The notes: generated by a model from the sequence alone, not told the origin. A DNA stretch of 22,662 nt from JANNRA01 sp031401035 (GCA_031401035.1 JANNRA010000059.1:1-22662); one strand, 5' to 3'. Positions 7,733-16,022 are shown, numbered from the stretch's first letter. Numbers and translations: made by a program.

Positions 7733-7990
7733 ATGAGTAAGCGCCTTCAGGTTCTGTTGGACGAGTCAGAGATGCGCGATATCCAGCGGCTGGCGCGAGC
7801 GCAGCGAATGAGCGTGGCCGAGTGGGTCCGCGGCGCGCTCCGTGCGGCGAGGCGTCGCGAACCGCTCGGCGACGCCGGCAAGAAGCTGGAGGTGGTCCGC
7901 TCCGCCGCGCGTCATGCCTATCCGGTCGCCGACATCGATACGATGTTGGGCGAGATCGAGCGCGGCTACGTCGGCGAGTCGCGCCAGTGA
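7733..7990 (+). CDS. vapB: VapB-type antitoxin (ribbon-helix-helix)
   Basis: This 85-residue protein should neutralise the VapC toxin encoded next to it and repress the operon. Residues 1-45 fit a ribbon-helix-helix DNA-binding domain: a short strand KRLQVLLDE followed by helices EMRDIQRLARAQRM and SVAEWVRGALRAARR. The C-terminal part (about 50-85) is charged and ends in a helix suitable for wrapping the toxin. The stop codon overlaps the toxin start by four bases (GTGA), so translation is probably coupled. The start lies only about 16 bases after a perfect palindromic operator, so the leader is very short. Confidence 0.85.
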   Translation: MSKRLQVLLDESEMRDIQRLARAQRMSVAEWVRGALRAARRREPLGDAGKKLEVVRSAARHAYPVADIDTMLGEIERGYVGESRQ

Positions 7991-8382
7991 TCCTGGTCGA
8001 CTCCAACATCCCGATGTACCTCGTCGGGGCCGCGCATCCGCACAAGGCGGACGCGCAACGGCTCTTGGAGCAATGTATCAGCGATCGGCGCCGACTGGTC
8101 ACCGATGCCGAGGTGCTGCAGGAGATCCTGCACCGCTACGTCGCGATCGATCGGCGCGATGCGATTCAGCCCGCGTTCGATGCCCTGCTCGGTGTGGTCG
8201 ACGAGATCTTTCCGGTCGACGCCGCCGTGGTGGAACGCGCCAAGGTGATCGTGCTCGGCCGGCGCCCCTTGTCGGCGCGCGACGCCATCCACGTCGCCGT
8301 GATGGAGCAGCATGGCGTCAAAGAGATCCTGACCTTCGACGGCGGGTTCGACAGCCATCCGGGAATTGCACGGCGCAGATGA
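7987..8382 (+). CDS. vapC: VapC-type PIN-domain ribonuclease toxin
   Basis: This 131-residue PIN-domain protein should be a Mg-dependent endoribonuclease that stops growth by cutting RNA when the antitoxin is lost. The acidic site is complete: D5 in ILVDSN, E42 or E46 in TDAEVLQEIL, D99 in SARDAIHVAVM, and D118 or D122 in LTFDGGFD. The start is GTG 7987, overlapping the antitoxin stop (GTGA). This arrangement also appears in the decayed pair at 4815-5032, so the chromosome carried at least two such loci. The target RNA is not predictable. Confidence 0.9.
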   Translation: MILVDSNIPMYLVGAAHPHKADAQRLLEQCISDRRRLVTDAEVLQEILHRYVAIDRRDAIQPAFDALLGVVDEIFPVDAAVVERAKVIVLGRRPLSARDAIHVAVMEQHGVKEILTFDGGFDSHPGIARRR

Positions 8383-8419
8383 CATCGCCAAGCTGGCGGG
8401 CACACGGATAGCCCATCGC

Positions 8420-10246
8420 ATGACCAAGCATACACCGCAGTCCTCACCGGGGGACGATCCCGACAAGGCGCCGACGGACATACCGGCCGACACACCAACC
8501 AGCACAAGAGAGGCGCTCACCAAGACAGGCCGCCAGTTCTGGAACATCTCAAAAGGGTTCTTCGCTTCGCCCCAGCAACGCAAGGCACGAGGCTACCTCG
8601 CTGTTCTGCTAACTCTCGCACTGTCCGTCGGTGCGGTGCAGGTGCTCATGAGCTACACGGCGCGCGATTTCATGACCGCGATCGCGAAGAAGAATGCCGA
8701 TGAGTACTGGCGTTTGCTCGGGCTGTATCTTGGCACGTTCGCGCTCGCCGTTCCCCTCGGTGTCTATTACCGCTGGACGGAGCAGCGCCTCGCGCTGCTG
8801 TGGCGCGAATGGTTGGCCCGGCACCTCATGAAGCGCTACTTCAACAACCGCGCTTACTATCGTCTCCGTGGATCCGAAGGCATCGACAACCCGGATCAGC
8901 GTATCAGCGAAGACGTCCGTAACTTCACGACCAATTCGTTGTCCTTCCTGCTCATCATCTTGAACGCCGGCGTGACGCTGGTCGCGTTCCTCGGCGTGCT
9001 ATGGGGAATCTCCGCCACGCTCGTCGCCGTCCTTTTTGCGTACGCGATCGCCGGGACGGCGCTGAGTATCCTCATCGGCAGCCGCCTCGTGCGCCTCCAC
9101 TACCAGCAGTACCGTAGGGAGGCCGACTTCCGTTACGGGCTGGTGCGGGTGCGGGACAACGCCGAATCAATCGCCTTCTATCGCGGAGAAAGCCGCGAAC
9201 AGACCGACCTCGTGTCGCGCCTGAAGGCCGTCGTGCTCAACTTCATCGTCATCATCGCCTGGAACCGGAACCTCGCCTTCTTCACCACCAGCTACAACTA
9301 CGCGGCCCTCGTCCTTTCCATCGCCGTGGTCGCTCCGATGTTCATGCGTGGGGAGGTCGAGTTCGGCGTCGTGACACAGGCCGCGGGCGCGTTCGCCCAG
9401 GTGCTCGCCGCGGTGTCTCTGATCATTACCCAGTTCGACGGCCTCAGCACGTACCTGGCTGGCGTGCAGCGTCTCGGGACGTTGTGGGACAATCTCGACG
9501 ATTTCGACGCGGACGAGGAACGGGTCGCCAGGGAGGCCACCCAGCAACTCGACGAGGACAGCCGCATCGTGAAACTGGACAAGCTGACTGTGCGCACGCC
9601 GAGCCCGTCGAAGACACTCGTGCAGGACCTGTCTTTCGAACTCAAACGCACGCAGAGCCTTCTCATCATGGGCGCCAGTGGCACGGGCAAGAGTTCGGTC
9701 CTCCGCACGATCGCCGGCCTCTGGCCCAGCGGGTCCGGCGCGCTCGAGCGGCCGCCACTCGTCGAACTCATGTTCCTACCCCAGCGGCCGTACATGATTG
9801 AGGGCAACCTGCGCGCCCAGCTCCTCTACCCGTACCCCGAGCACAAGGTCGACGACGAAACGATCCGCGCGGTCGTCGCAGAGGTGAATCTCTCCGATGT
9901 GTTCGCTCGCGTGGACGACGATCTCGATCGCGTGTTGGACTGGACCAACGTGCTGTCTGTGGGAGAGCAACAGCGCGTCGCCTTCGCGCGCCTGTTCCTG
10001 CGCAAGCCGCGCTTCGCGTTTCTCGATGAAGCCACCAGCGCCCTCGATGAAGAGAACCAGGGCATGCTCTATCGGCTGCTCCAGAAATCCGGGATCGGCT
10101 TCATCAGCGTCGGTCACCGAGAAACGCTGATCCCGTACCACAACCGCATTCTGCGGCTGGAGCCCGCGGGGGCCTGGGAACTCAAGGCCGCCGGGGAGCG
10201 CGATGTCCTCGACGGACGCAAGCCGACTATCCCGTCCGCCGAGTGA
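8420..10246 (+). CDS. ABC transporter, fused permease and ATPase, SbmA/BacA-YddA type
   Basis: This 608-residue protein is a half-transporter with an N-terminal ABC_membrane_2 (SbmA/BacA-like) domain and a C-terminal ATPase, as in E. coli YddA and peroxisomal ABCD proteins, and should work as a homodimer in the inner membrane. After a polar 35-residue lead, transmembrane helices cover about 55-345. The family motif NPDQRISEDV lies at 157-166, Walker A GASGTGKS at 418-425, a signature-like LSVGEQQR at 512-519, Walker B plus D-loop FLDEATSALD at 534-543, and the H-loop His at 566. Family substrates range from peptides and vitamin B12 (BacA) to acyl-CoA (ABCD), so the cargo is open. ATG 8420 is chosen over 8366 because the upstream start overlaps the vapC end. 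Its last 133 bases overlap the end of the convergent photolyase frame. Confidence 0.92.
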   Translation: MTKHTPQSSPGDDPDKAPTDIPADTPTSTREALTKTGRQFWNISKGFFASPQQRKARGYLAVLLTLALSVGAVQVLMSYTARDFMTAIAKKNADEYWRLLGLYLGTFALAVPLGVYYRWTEQRLALLWREWLARHLMKRYFNNRAYYRLRGSEGIDNPDQRISEDVRNFTTNSLSFLLIILNAGVTLVAFLGVLWGISATLVAVLFAYAIAGTALSILIGSRLVRLHYQQYRREADFRYGLVRVRDNAESIAFYRGESREQTDLVSRLKAVVLNFIVIIAWNRNLAFFTTSYNYAALVLSIAVVAPMFMRGEVEFGVVTQAAGAFAQVLAAVSLIITQFDGLSTYLAGVQRLGTLWDNLDDFDADEERVAREATQQLDEDSRIVKLDKLTVRTPSPSKTLVQDLSFELKRTQSLLIMGASGTGKSSVLRTIAGLWPSGSGALERPPLVELMFLPQRPYMIEGNLRAQLLYPYPEHKVDDETIRAVVAEVNLSDVFARVDDDLDRVLDWTNVLSVGEQQRVAFARLFLRKPRFAFLDEATSALDEENQGMLYRLLQKSGIGFISVGHRETLIPYHNRILRLEPAGAWELKAAGERDVLDGRKPTIPSAE

Positions 10247-11562
10247 CGCGGCGCGGCCAGCAGGTCCGCGGCCGAGTCCAGGCCGTGTGAGGCGCGGGCC
10301 CACCATTGCGAGAAGGAGTCGCAGCGCCGGTCGACTGGCGGGAACAGCGCCGGCGCGGCCTCGCACGCTGCCCAGCGGGCCAACCACGGTGCGAGGTGAG
10401 GCTCGGCAATGCAGCGTACCGTGCGGGCGCCCTTCAATGCGGCGCCGATGGTGGCCGCGTCACCGTGCCAACGTTTGGCGGCGAGTTCGCCCATGCGCCT
10501 GCCGACGAAATGCCAGCGCCGTTCGCTCCACGGCCAGTCGCGGTGAAACTCGTCCAGGAAGACGCCGATCATCACGGTGTCGGCCGGCAACGGCGCCGGC
10601 GGTTCGCCCAGGCTCCAGGGGTGCACGAGCCAGACGTCGCGGCCTTTGATGGCGGCGCCGTCGGGGGCCGTCGAGCCGAGTGTGTCTGGCGGCGCGGCGC
10701 CAAGGAGTGGCTCGACCGGCGATGCGCTGCCGGGTGGCGCCTCGGGGTCGCTCTGGAGCCGCGGCGCGGGTTGCTGCGCCAATCGGTGCGCTGGCTGGCG
10801 CGCGATGCGATCGAGCGCCTCATAGGACGTGTCGATGACGCTACCCGGGCTGTGCCACGACGCTGATGCATAGCGGGCCACGTTGTCGGCGTTGAAGAGG
10901 TACGGCTTGCTGCTGCCGGTGCCCGCCACCCATTGCCAGCTGAGGTGGTTGCTGGCGAGGTCGCCGTCGAGCAGGTGGCCGTGCAGCCAATGGGCGGCGA
11001 CGCGCCAATACACCGTGCGCACATGCACCACATAACTGGCCAGCCACATGCGCGCGTGGTTGTGCAGCGTGCCGGTGGCGTAAAGCGCCCGCACGGCTTC
11101 ATCCACCACCGGCACCCCGGTGCACCCCTGGCGGATGTCGGCCGGCAGCACGCGGGCGTATGCGTCGTCGGGCAGAGGGCCCTCGTGCAGCGAGTGGAGG
11201 ATGCCCTCGCCGCGGTGCTGCCAGACATGGCGGAAGTAGGCGCGCCAGCCGAGCTCGAAGACAAACCGGTGCGGCACGCCGAGCGCATGCCGCGCGGCCA
11301 CGCCGGCCAGCACGTCAGCGAGCGTGACGAAGCCATGAGTGATGTACGGCGACAGGCTGCTGACGGCGCCGTCGAGGGCGTTGCGCGTGCGTGCGTAGGC
11401 GGCCGGCCGCACTGCGACGATGCGGGCCTGCGCCGCGGCGAGCGTGGGCGCGAAGGTCTCGCTGGCGAACCGTGCGGCTGCGCACTCCGGTATGGGTACT
11501 TCGGGCGGCCTGGCGGGCTCAGCCGTTCGGCCCGACCCCACCTTCGACCCCGACCTCGCCAC
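10114..11562 (-). CDS. Photolyase/cryptochrome-family FAD-binding protein, FAD domain first
   Basis: This 482-residue protein begins with a photolyase FAD-binding domain: LSPYITHGF (70-78), ELGWRAYFRHVW (103-114), TGVPVVDEAVRAL (148-160), LHNHARMWLASY (166-177) and GDLASNHLSWQWVAGTGSSK (200-219). These are the residues that hold FAD and face DNA in photolyases, so blue-light repair or sensing is likely. In normal photolyases an alpha/beta antenna domain comes before this; here the N-terminus is too short for one. Instead residues about 305-440 (DVWLVHPWSLGEPP, GVFLDEFHRDWPWSERRWHFVGRRM) look like that Rossmann-type domain placed after it. The last 40 or so residues are low-quality sequence antisense to the ABC gene, so the original stop may be lost. 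ATG 11562 overlaps the upstream FeS-photolyase remnant by 44 bases. Confidence 0.82.
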   Translation of the reverse strand: MARSGSKVGSGRTAEPARPPEVPIPECAAARFASETFAPTLAAAQARIVAVRPAAYARTRNALDGAVSSLSPYITHGFVTLADVLAGVAARHALGVPHRFVFELGWRAYFRHVWQHRGEGILHSLHEGPLPDDAYARVLPADIRQGCTGVPVVDEAVRALYATGTLHNHARMWLASYVVHVRTVYWRVAAHWLHGHLLDGDLASNHLSWQWVAGTGSSKPYLFNADNVARYASASWHSPGSVIDTSYEALDRIARQPAHRLAQQPAPRLQSDPEAPPGSASPVEPLLGAAPPDTLGSTAPDGAAIKGRDVWLVHPWSLGEPPAPLPADTVMIGVFLDEFHRDWPWSERRWHFVGRRMGELAAKRWHGDAATIGAALKGARTVRCIAEPHLAPWLARWAACEAAPALFPPVDRRCDSFSQWWARASHGLDSAADLLAAPRHSADGIVGLRPSRTSRSPAALSSQAPAGSSRRMRLWYGISVSR

Positions 11563-12337
11563 GGCGGATCGACGCCGCGCGTTGGCTCACCGCCTGCTTC
11601 TGCACGTCGGTCAGGCGCGCCACGTTCTTCACCTGCAGCGCCATGCGCGGGTTCTTGGCCATGGTCGATTCATGGCGCATCAGGAAGTCCCAATACAGGG
11701 TGGTGAACGGGCAGGCGCTGTCGCCGCTGCGCTGCGCTGGGGCGTAGCGGCAGCCCTTGCAGTGCGGGCTCATGCGCTGGATGTACTTGCCGGTGGCGAT
11801 GTAGGGCTTGCTGCCCATGACGCCGCCGTCGGCGTACTGGCTCATGCCCAGGGCGTTGGGCAACTCGACCCATCCCACCGCGTCGACGTATACCGCCAGG
11901 TACCAGGCGTGCACCTGCTTCGGTTGCCCGCCCAGCATCAGCGCGTAGAGGCCGGTGACCATCAGTCGCTGGATGTGGTTGGCGTAGCCGTGCATCTGCA
12001 GCAGGCGCCAATCGCCCGGGGCGGTCAGCACGAGACGGGAAGGCCGCAGGCGTAGAAGGTCGGCCTACAACGGCGCACCGAGACTGCCGCCGTTGCCCGG
12101 CGCATCCAGACGCGTGTAGTGCAGCGGGCGGCCGGCGGCGTGCGGGGCGAGCGCGAAGTGGCGCATCGCCGCCAGGAACATCACGGTGCGCGGCTTGCTC
12201 GACCACACATGGGTCGACTCCTCGGCCACCTCGGCCATCCACACGGCATCGACGGCCGCATCGAAACCGTCGAACGCCGCGGCATCGAGATCGAGCTGGT
12301 CGCCCAGCACGACGATCAAGGAATGCAGCCCAGCCAC
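11519..12337 (-). pseudogene. FeS-type (6-4) photolyase/CryB family gene with central deletion and amber codon
   Basis: The N-terminal piece (LIVVLGDQLDLDAAAF, residues 6-21, ending NGGSLGAPL) and the C-terminal piece (MHGYANHIQRLMVTGLY, VELPNALGMSQYADGG, HCKGCRY, ACPFTTLYWDFLMRH) belong to the bacterial FeS-cluster photolyases such as Agrobacterium PhrB, which repair (6-4) lesions and are about 500 residues long. The two pieces are in the same frame, separated by a TAG at 12067-12065, and the total is only about 271 codons. The sequence jumps from the end of the N-terminal domain (PGDWRLLQ) straight to the MHGYANH region, so roughly 240-250 residues are gone, including the first of four cluster cysteines and much of the FAD-binding helical part. 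It cannot work as a photolyase unless an assembly error created the gap. Confidence 0.75.
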
Positions 12338-12516
12338 GTGCAGCCTTGTTGCGTCGGCAGGCGTCGGCGCAGGACTTCACGGCGGATAGCCCATGCACAC
12401 TGCCGTGTCGGCGCAAAGTACGGATGTCCGGTTTTCTCCACTGATCCGGCCAGCGGCGACTTGCTACACCCACCCGCGTCGCATCGCCGAGATCCGGATC
12501 CGCCGCAATGCCGGCG

Positions 12517-14364
12517 CTATTCATCCGCGTAGAAGCGGTAGAAGAACGCGCCGTCGCGAAAGGGGTGCTCGTCGAGGACGTGGTGCAGAATGCCGCGCTC
12601 GATCAGCGTCTGGCCGAGGCGCACCGCCTCGGCGCGGCTGAGATCCTGCGCGCGCATCAGCCACTCGACCGCGTCGGAGCCGACGAAGCAGCGCGTGTAC
12701 TGGGTCAGCAGGTGGCGCCGGTCGGCGATGGCCACGCCGTCGGGGCCGCGCATACGCGCCACCAACGCGTCGAGGTCGAGGGCGCGCCACGGCGCGGCGG
12801 GGAAGGCGGGCGCGTCGTCGGCCGGCGGTATGAGGGGCGCCGGCGGCGCCGGCGGCGACTCGCCGCCGAGGCGTGCCGCCAGCGCGTCGAGCGACGCCGG
12901 CGCGAGGTGCAACGTGCGCTGCGGAAAGGGCACCTCGATGGCCGCCCGACGCAGGTTGCGTTCGATCTGGTAGTTCAGATCGCTGCGCAACAGCTCCTGT
13001 CCGGCCGGGTCGGCGGTCCACACCAGCAGTGCGAAGTCGAGGGCGCTGTCGCCGAAGCCGTTGAAGCGCACCTCGGACCGCGGCTCCGGCAACACCGCCG
13101 GGTGGACGCGCGCCGCCTCGAGCAGGGCGCCGCGCACGGCCTCGATGTCGGAGCCGTAGGCGACGCCGACCGGCACATGCAGGCGCGAGATCGGGTCGTC
13201 GTGCGACCAGTTGACGACCTCGGTCTCCAGCAGTTTGGAGTTCGGCACGACGATGTCGACCCGATCGAGTGTGCGGATGATGGTGCTGCGGCCGCCGATC
13301 CGCTCGACGGTGCCCTGCAGCGCGCCGATCGAGACGAAGTCGCCCGGCTTCACCGGCCGTTCGATCGCGGCGACGATGCCGCTGACGAAGTTGTTGGCGA
13401 GGTTCTGCAGGCCGAAGCCGATGCCGACGCCGAGCACGCTGGCGAGCAGGGCCAGCGAGCTGAGGTTCAGGCCGGCGAGCTGCAGGACGACGATCATCCC
13501 GACCAGCAGCAGACCATAGCGCAGCAGCGTCGTCATCGGTTGCAGGGCGCCGCGTGTCGCGCCGGTGGCGCGCGCCAGGCGCCAACTGAGCAGGCTGGTG
13601 ACCAGGGCGACGAGCGCCCACAGCACGACGAGAGCGGCGATCAGCCACAGCAAGTCGAAGGCCGAATAGCCGCGTTCGTTGAGGGTCAGCAGCGGCGCTG
13701 CGAGGCTCCGCCGCACGACACGGGCGACATACCAGCGCAGTTGCCGCCAGCCGGGGAACTGATCGACCGCGTACCAGAGGACGGCCGTCCACAGCGCCAC
13801 CTGCAGCGCCAACGAGGCGAGCTCGAGTCCGGTCTGCCAGACCGGCTTGCCGCTGAGCGGTGCCGCAGGCCCGTGCCGGGCGCGCTGCAGCCGCCGTCCG
13901 CCGCGGCGCAACAGCCAGTGCAGCAACACCGCCAGCACGACGACCAGCAGCACGCGGCCGCCGGCGGCCCAGCGGTAGGCCGGACTGCGCTCGAGGCGCG
14001 CCTGCTGCAGGGCGGTGTCGAGGGTCATGAGCCAGCGCTGCGCCTGCTCGCCGGGGTCCATGCCGGGGCGGATATCGCTGTCGGCGACCGTCACCAGATG
14101 CCAGTCGCCCATGCGCACGATCGGGTAGCCGTCGTGCTCGGCGAGCGAGAGCGGCATCGGATCGCTGGCGACGGCGGCGGCGCGCAGGGTGCTGCGGATC
14201 TCGGCGGCGCGTTGCTCGGGGCTCCACAGGCCGGCTTCGCCGACCTCGAACAGGAAGCGCCCGTCGAGCACCACGGGCGCCCGCTCGCCCGGCAGCGGCG
14301 GCGGCGTCGGGTCCTGGGCGGCGACCGCGCCGGCCCACAGCAGAACGACGAGCAGCACCAACAT
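12517..14364 (-). CDS. MscS-family mechanosensitive channel with C-terminal DEP domain
   Basis: This 615-residue inner-membrane protein should open under membrane tension and release solutes during osmotic downshock. It has a signal peptide (1-17, ending AVAAQ), a periplasmic region (about 18-130), hydrophobic helices near 136-151, 183-202, 236-260 and 282-300, and the pore helix with the MscS core GFGLQNLANNFVSGI (316-330), followed by ERPVKPGDFV and the beta-domain motif VPNSKL (373-378). After the alpha/beta domain and a Pro-Ala-rich linker (504-519), residues about 525-612 form a DEP-like domain: HLLTQYTRCFVGSDAVEWL, then LGQTLIERGILHHV and ending FFYRFY. DEP domains usually bind membranes or partner proteins in signalling, so gating may be regulated (inference). 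ATG 14364 has GGAG 7-8 bases upstream; a much longer in-frame extension to 15369 is antisense to the dipeptidase and rejected. Confidence 0.9.
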   Translation of the reverse strand: MLVLLVVLLWAGAVAAQDPTPPPLPGERAPVVLDGRFLFEVGEAGLWSPEQRAAEIRSTLRAAAVASDPMPLSLAEHDGYPIVRMGDWHLVTVADSDIRPGMDPGEQAQRWLMTLDTALQQARLERSPAYRWAAGGRVLLVVVLAVLLHWLLRRGGRRLQRARHGPAAPLSGKPVWQTGLELASLALQVALWTAVLWYAVDQFPGWRQLRWYVARVVRRSLAAPLLTLNERGYSAFDLLWLIAALVVLWALVALVTSLLSWRLARATGATRGALQPMTTLLRYGLLLVGMIVVLQLAGLNLSSLALLASVLGVGIGFGLQNLANNFVSGIVAAIERPVKPGDFVSIGALQGTVERIGGRSTIIRTLDRVDIVVPNSKLLETEVVNWSHDDPISRLHVPVGVAYGSDIEAVRGALLEAARVHPAVLPEPRSEVRFNGFGDSALDFALLVWTADPAGQELLRSDLNYQIERNLRRAAIEVPFPQRTLHLAPASLDALAARLGGESPPAPPAPLIPPADDAPAFPAAPWRALDLDALVARMRGPDGVAIADRRHLLTQYTRCFVGSDAVEWLMRAQDLSRAEAVRLGQTLIERGILHHVLDEHPFRDGAFFYRFYADE

Positions 14365-14458
14365 AATATCGCTCCGATGCCAGCGCCCGGCCGGGGTTTC
14401 AATCGATTGACACCTCGGTCGCGGCGGCAGAGGGTGCCGCCGGAACAGGGGGGTCGAC

Positions 14459-15631
14459 ATGCGCATGGCTCGAATTCTCGGCATTGGCATCGGCGTCCTC
14501 GCGCTGCTTACGCTCGCAGTCGTCTTCTGGATCGGCGCCAACCTCGAGGGGTTCCTCAACCGCGTCGTGCCGGTGGCGCTGCCCGGCGTCTCCGCGCAGG
14601 CGCGGACGCTGCATGAGGCCAGCTTCGTCGCCGATATGCACGCCGACTCGTTGCTGCTGCGCGCCGACCTGACGCCACGCAGCCCGACCGGGCACGTCGA
14701 CCTGCCGCGCCTGCAGGAGGGCGGGGTGGCGTTGCAGTTCTTCACCGCTGCGACGCGCGTGCCGCTCGGATTCAACGTCGACGCGACCGACGGCAACCGC
14801 CCCGATCTGCTCACCCTGGCCGGATTCGCGCAGCGCTCGGCGCTGTTCACGCGCGATCCGCTGGGGCGCGCCCTGCTGCACGCCGAGCGCTTGCAGGACT
14901 CGATCGCCAGGTCGAACGGCGCGCTGGTTCCGATCCGCTCGCGCGCCGATCTCGAGGCGCTCGTCGCCCGCCGCGCCACCGATCCGCGCGTCGTCGGCGG
15001 CCTGCTCGGCATCGAGGGCGCGCACGCGCTCGGCGACGACCCGGCCAACCTGGAGGTGATGTTTCGCGCCGGCTTTCGCATGATCGGGCCGACCCACTTC
15101 TTCGACAACGCCTTCGCCGGCTCGGCGCACGGCCTCGTCAAGGGCGGCCTGACCGACAAGGGGCGCACGCTGGTGCGCCGCATGGAGGCGCTGGGCATCC
15201 TGGTGGACGTCGCCCACCTCTCGCCGCAGGGCATCGACGACGTGCTGGCGATGGCGACCAAGCCCATCGTCGTCTCGCACGGCGGCGTGCGCGGCACCTG
15301 CGACAACCTGCGCAACCTCTCCGACGCGCACGTGCGGGGCATCGCCCGCGGCGGCGGCGTCATCGGCATCGGCTACTGGGAGACGGCCGTCTGCGGCACC
15401 GAGATGCGCTATGTCACGGCGGCGATGCGCCACGTCATCGCCGTCGCCGGCGACGACTACGTCGGCCTCGGCTCGGATTTCGACGGCGCCACGACGGTCG
15501 GCTTCGACACCAGCCAGTTGCCGGCGCTGACCCAGCAGATGCTCAACGACGGTTTCTCGGAGACGACGATCACGAAGATCCTCGGCGGCAACGTCCTGCG
15601 CGTCCTGCGCCAGGTGCTGCCAGAGAAATAG
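14459..15631 (+). CDS. Membrane-anchored dipeptidase, peptidase family M19 (renal dipeptidase-like)
   Basis: This 390-residue protein is a di-zinc dipeptidase of family M19, which splits dipeptides including some with a D-residue at the C-terminal side. Residues 5-27 form one transmembrane helix that should leave the catalytic domain outside the inner membrane. The zinc ligands follow the family order: H61 and D63 in ADMHADS, E186 in LLGIEGAHAL, H253 in VDVAHLSPQG, and H274 in VVSHGG; D340 or D342 in LGSDFDGA is the likely catalytic acid. ATG 14459 has AGGGGGG five bases upstream. It is divergent from the mscS-DEP gene with 94 bp between starts, so the two may share a control region. The family assignment is firm. 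Confidence 0.93.
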   Translation: MRMARILGIGIGVLALLTLAVVFWIGANLEGFLNRVVPVALPGVSAQARTLHEASFVADMHADSLLLRADLTPRSPTGHVDLPRLQEGGVALQFFTAATRVPLGFNVDATDGNRPDLLTLAGFAQRSALFTRDPLGRALLHAERLQDSIARSNGALVPIRSRADLEALVARRATDPRVVGGLLGIEGAHALGDDPANLEVMFRAGFRMIGPTHFFDNAFAGSAHGLVKGGLTDKGRTLVRRMEALGILVDVAHLSPQGIDDVLAMATKPIVVSHGGVRGTCDNLRNLSDAHVRGIARGGGVIGIGYWETAVCGTEMRYVTAAMRHVIAVAGDDYVGLGSDFDGATTVGFDTSQLPALTQQMLNDGFSETTITKILGGNVLRVLRQVLPEK

Positions 15632-15673
15632 GGGGACGTAGGGGCGACCCGAACGACTAGCAAGCACAAGCGG

Positions 15674-15695
15674 CCCGCGGCGAACGGTCCGCGGG
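15674..15695 (+). terminator. Possible terminator hairpin after the dipeptidase gene
   Basis: CCCGCGG (15674-15680) and CCGCGGG (15689-15695) form a perfect 7-bp GC stem with an 8-base loop, about 45 bases after the dipeptidase stop. No U-tract follows, so intrinsic termination is uncertain. Confidence 0.35.
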
Positions 15696-15811
15696 GGGTC
15701 CGATAAGGGATGTCCCGTCAACTACTTCAGCTTGTCCGGGCTATCGACCCACATCTGCACTCGCCGGAGGTGCCGCGATGCCCGGACGGGCTTGGGCGGG
15801 CGCGTTGCACC

Positions 15812-15868
15812 TACGTCCGCCGCCGGCCCGAGCAGACGGTGCTGCACCAGGTGGTCCGCGAGCACCTC
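15812..15868 (+). pseudogene. IS91-family transposase N-terminal fragment
   Basis: The plus strand encodes YVRRRPEQTVLHQVVREHL, which matches the opening of IS91-type transposases (YRRR.PE.TVLY.VVqeHLe) just before their N-terminal zinc domain. Similarity stops abruptly at a perfect inverted repeat (15861-15896). The rest of the transposase is absent here, while a C-terminal piece of the same family lies at 5066-5221. The fragment is short, but the match to the family opening is distinctive. Confidence 0.55.
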
Positions 15869-15896
15869 TTATGCGCCGCTGCGCAAAAGAGGTGCT
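15861..15896. repeat. Compound inverted repeat (hairpin)
   Basis: AGCACCTCTT (15861-15870) pairs perfectly with AAGAGGTGCT (15887-15896). Inside, TGCGC (15872-15876) pairs with GCGCA (15881-15885) around a CGCT loop, with only one-base bulges between. The left arm overlaps the last codons of the IS91 fragment. It could be a hairpin formed when the element was truncated, or a structural site used by an HUH element; no U-tract supports a terminator. Confidence 0.55.
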
Positions 15897-16022
15897 ATCG
15901 GCAACTGCGCCAGGCCGCCGCATACTTGGCGACATCCGCACCCGACCGGCTGGAACGCCATCACCGCGATGCGCCGCCGTCGGGGTTGCCCGCCGAGGCA
16001 AATCAACGTTAGACCTTCGCCC

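Larger units (their letters stand above)
15632..16022. other. Gene-free stretch between the dipeptidase and the glycosyltransferase
   Basis: Apart from the hairpin at 15674-15695, the IS91 N-terminal scrap and its inverted repeat, I see no gene. No clear promoter for the glycosyltransferase gene can be picked out by eye. Confidence 0.4.

Noticed and set aside
12508..14616. 702-residue plus-strand frame opposite the MscS-DEP gene
   Set aside because: It is Gln/His/Arg-rich with no recognisable domain and mirrors the codon bias of the real minus-strand gene.
14365..15369. N-terminal extension of the MscS-DEP gene to 15369
   Set aside because: The extension is antisense to the M19 dipeptidase and Ser/Arg-rich. 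ATG 14364 has a signal peptide and ribosome-binding site.
15861..16015. Possible integron attC site (GTTAGAC at 16009-16015 and the nearby hairpin)
   Set aside because: GTTAGAC fits the GTTRRRY core, but no matching RYYYAAC partner lies at the right distance and the hairpin arms do not contain the core sites.
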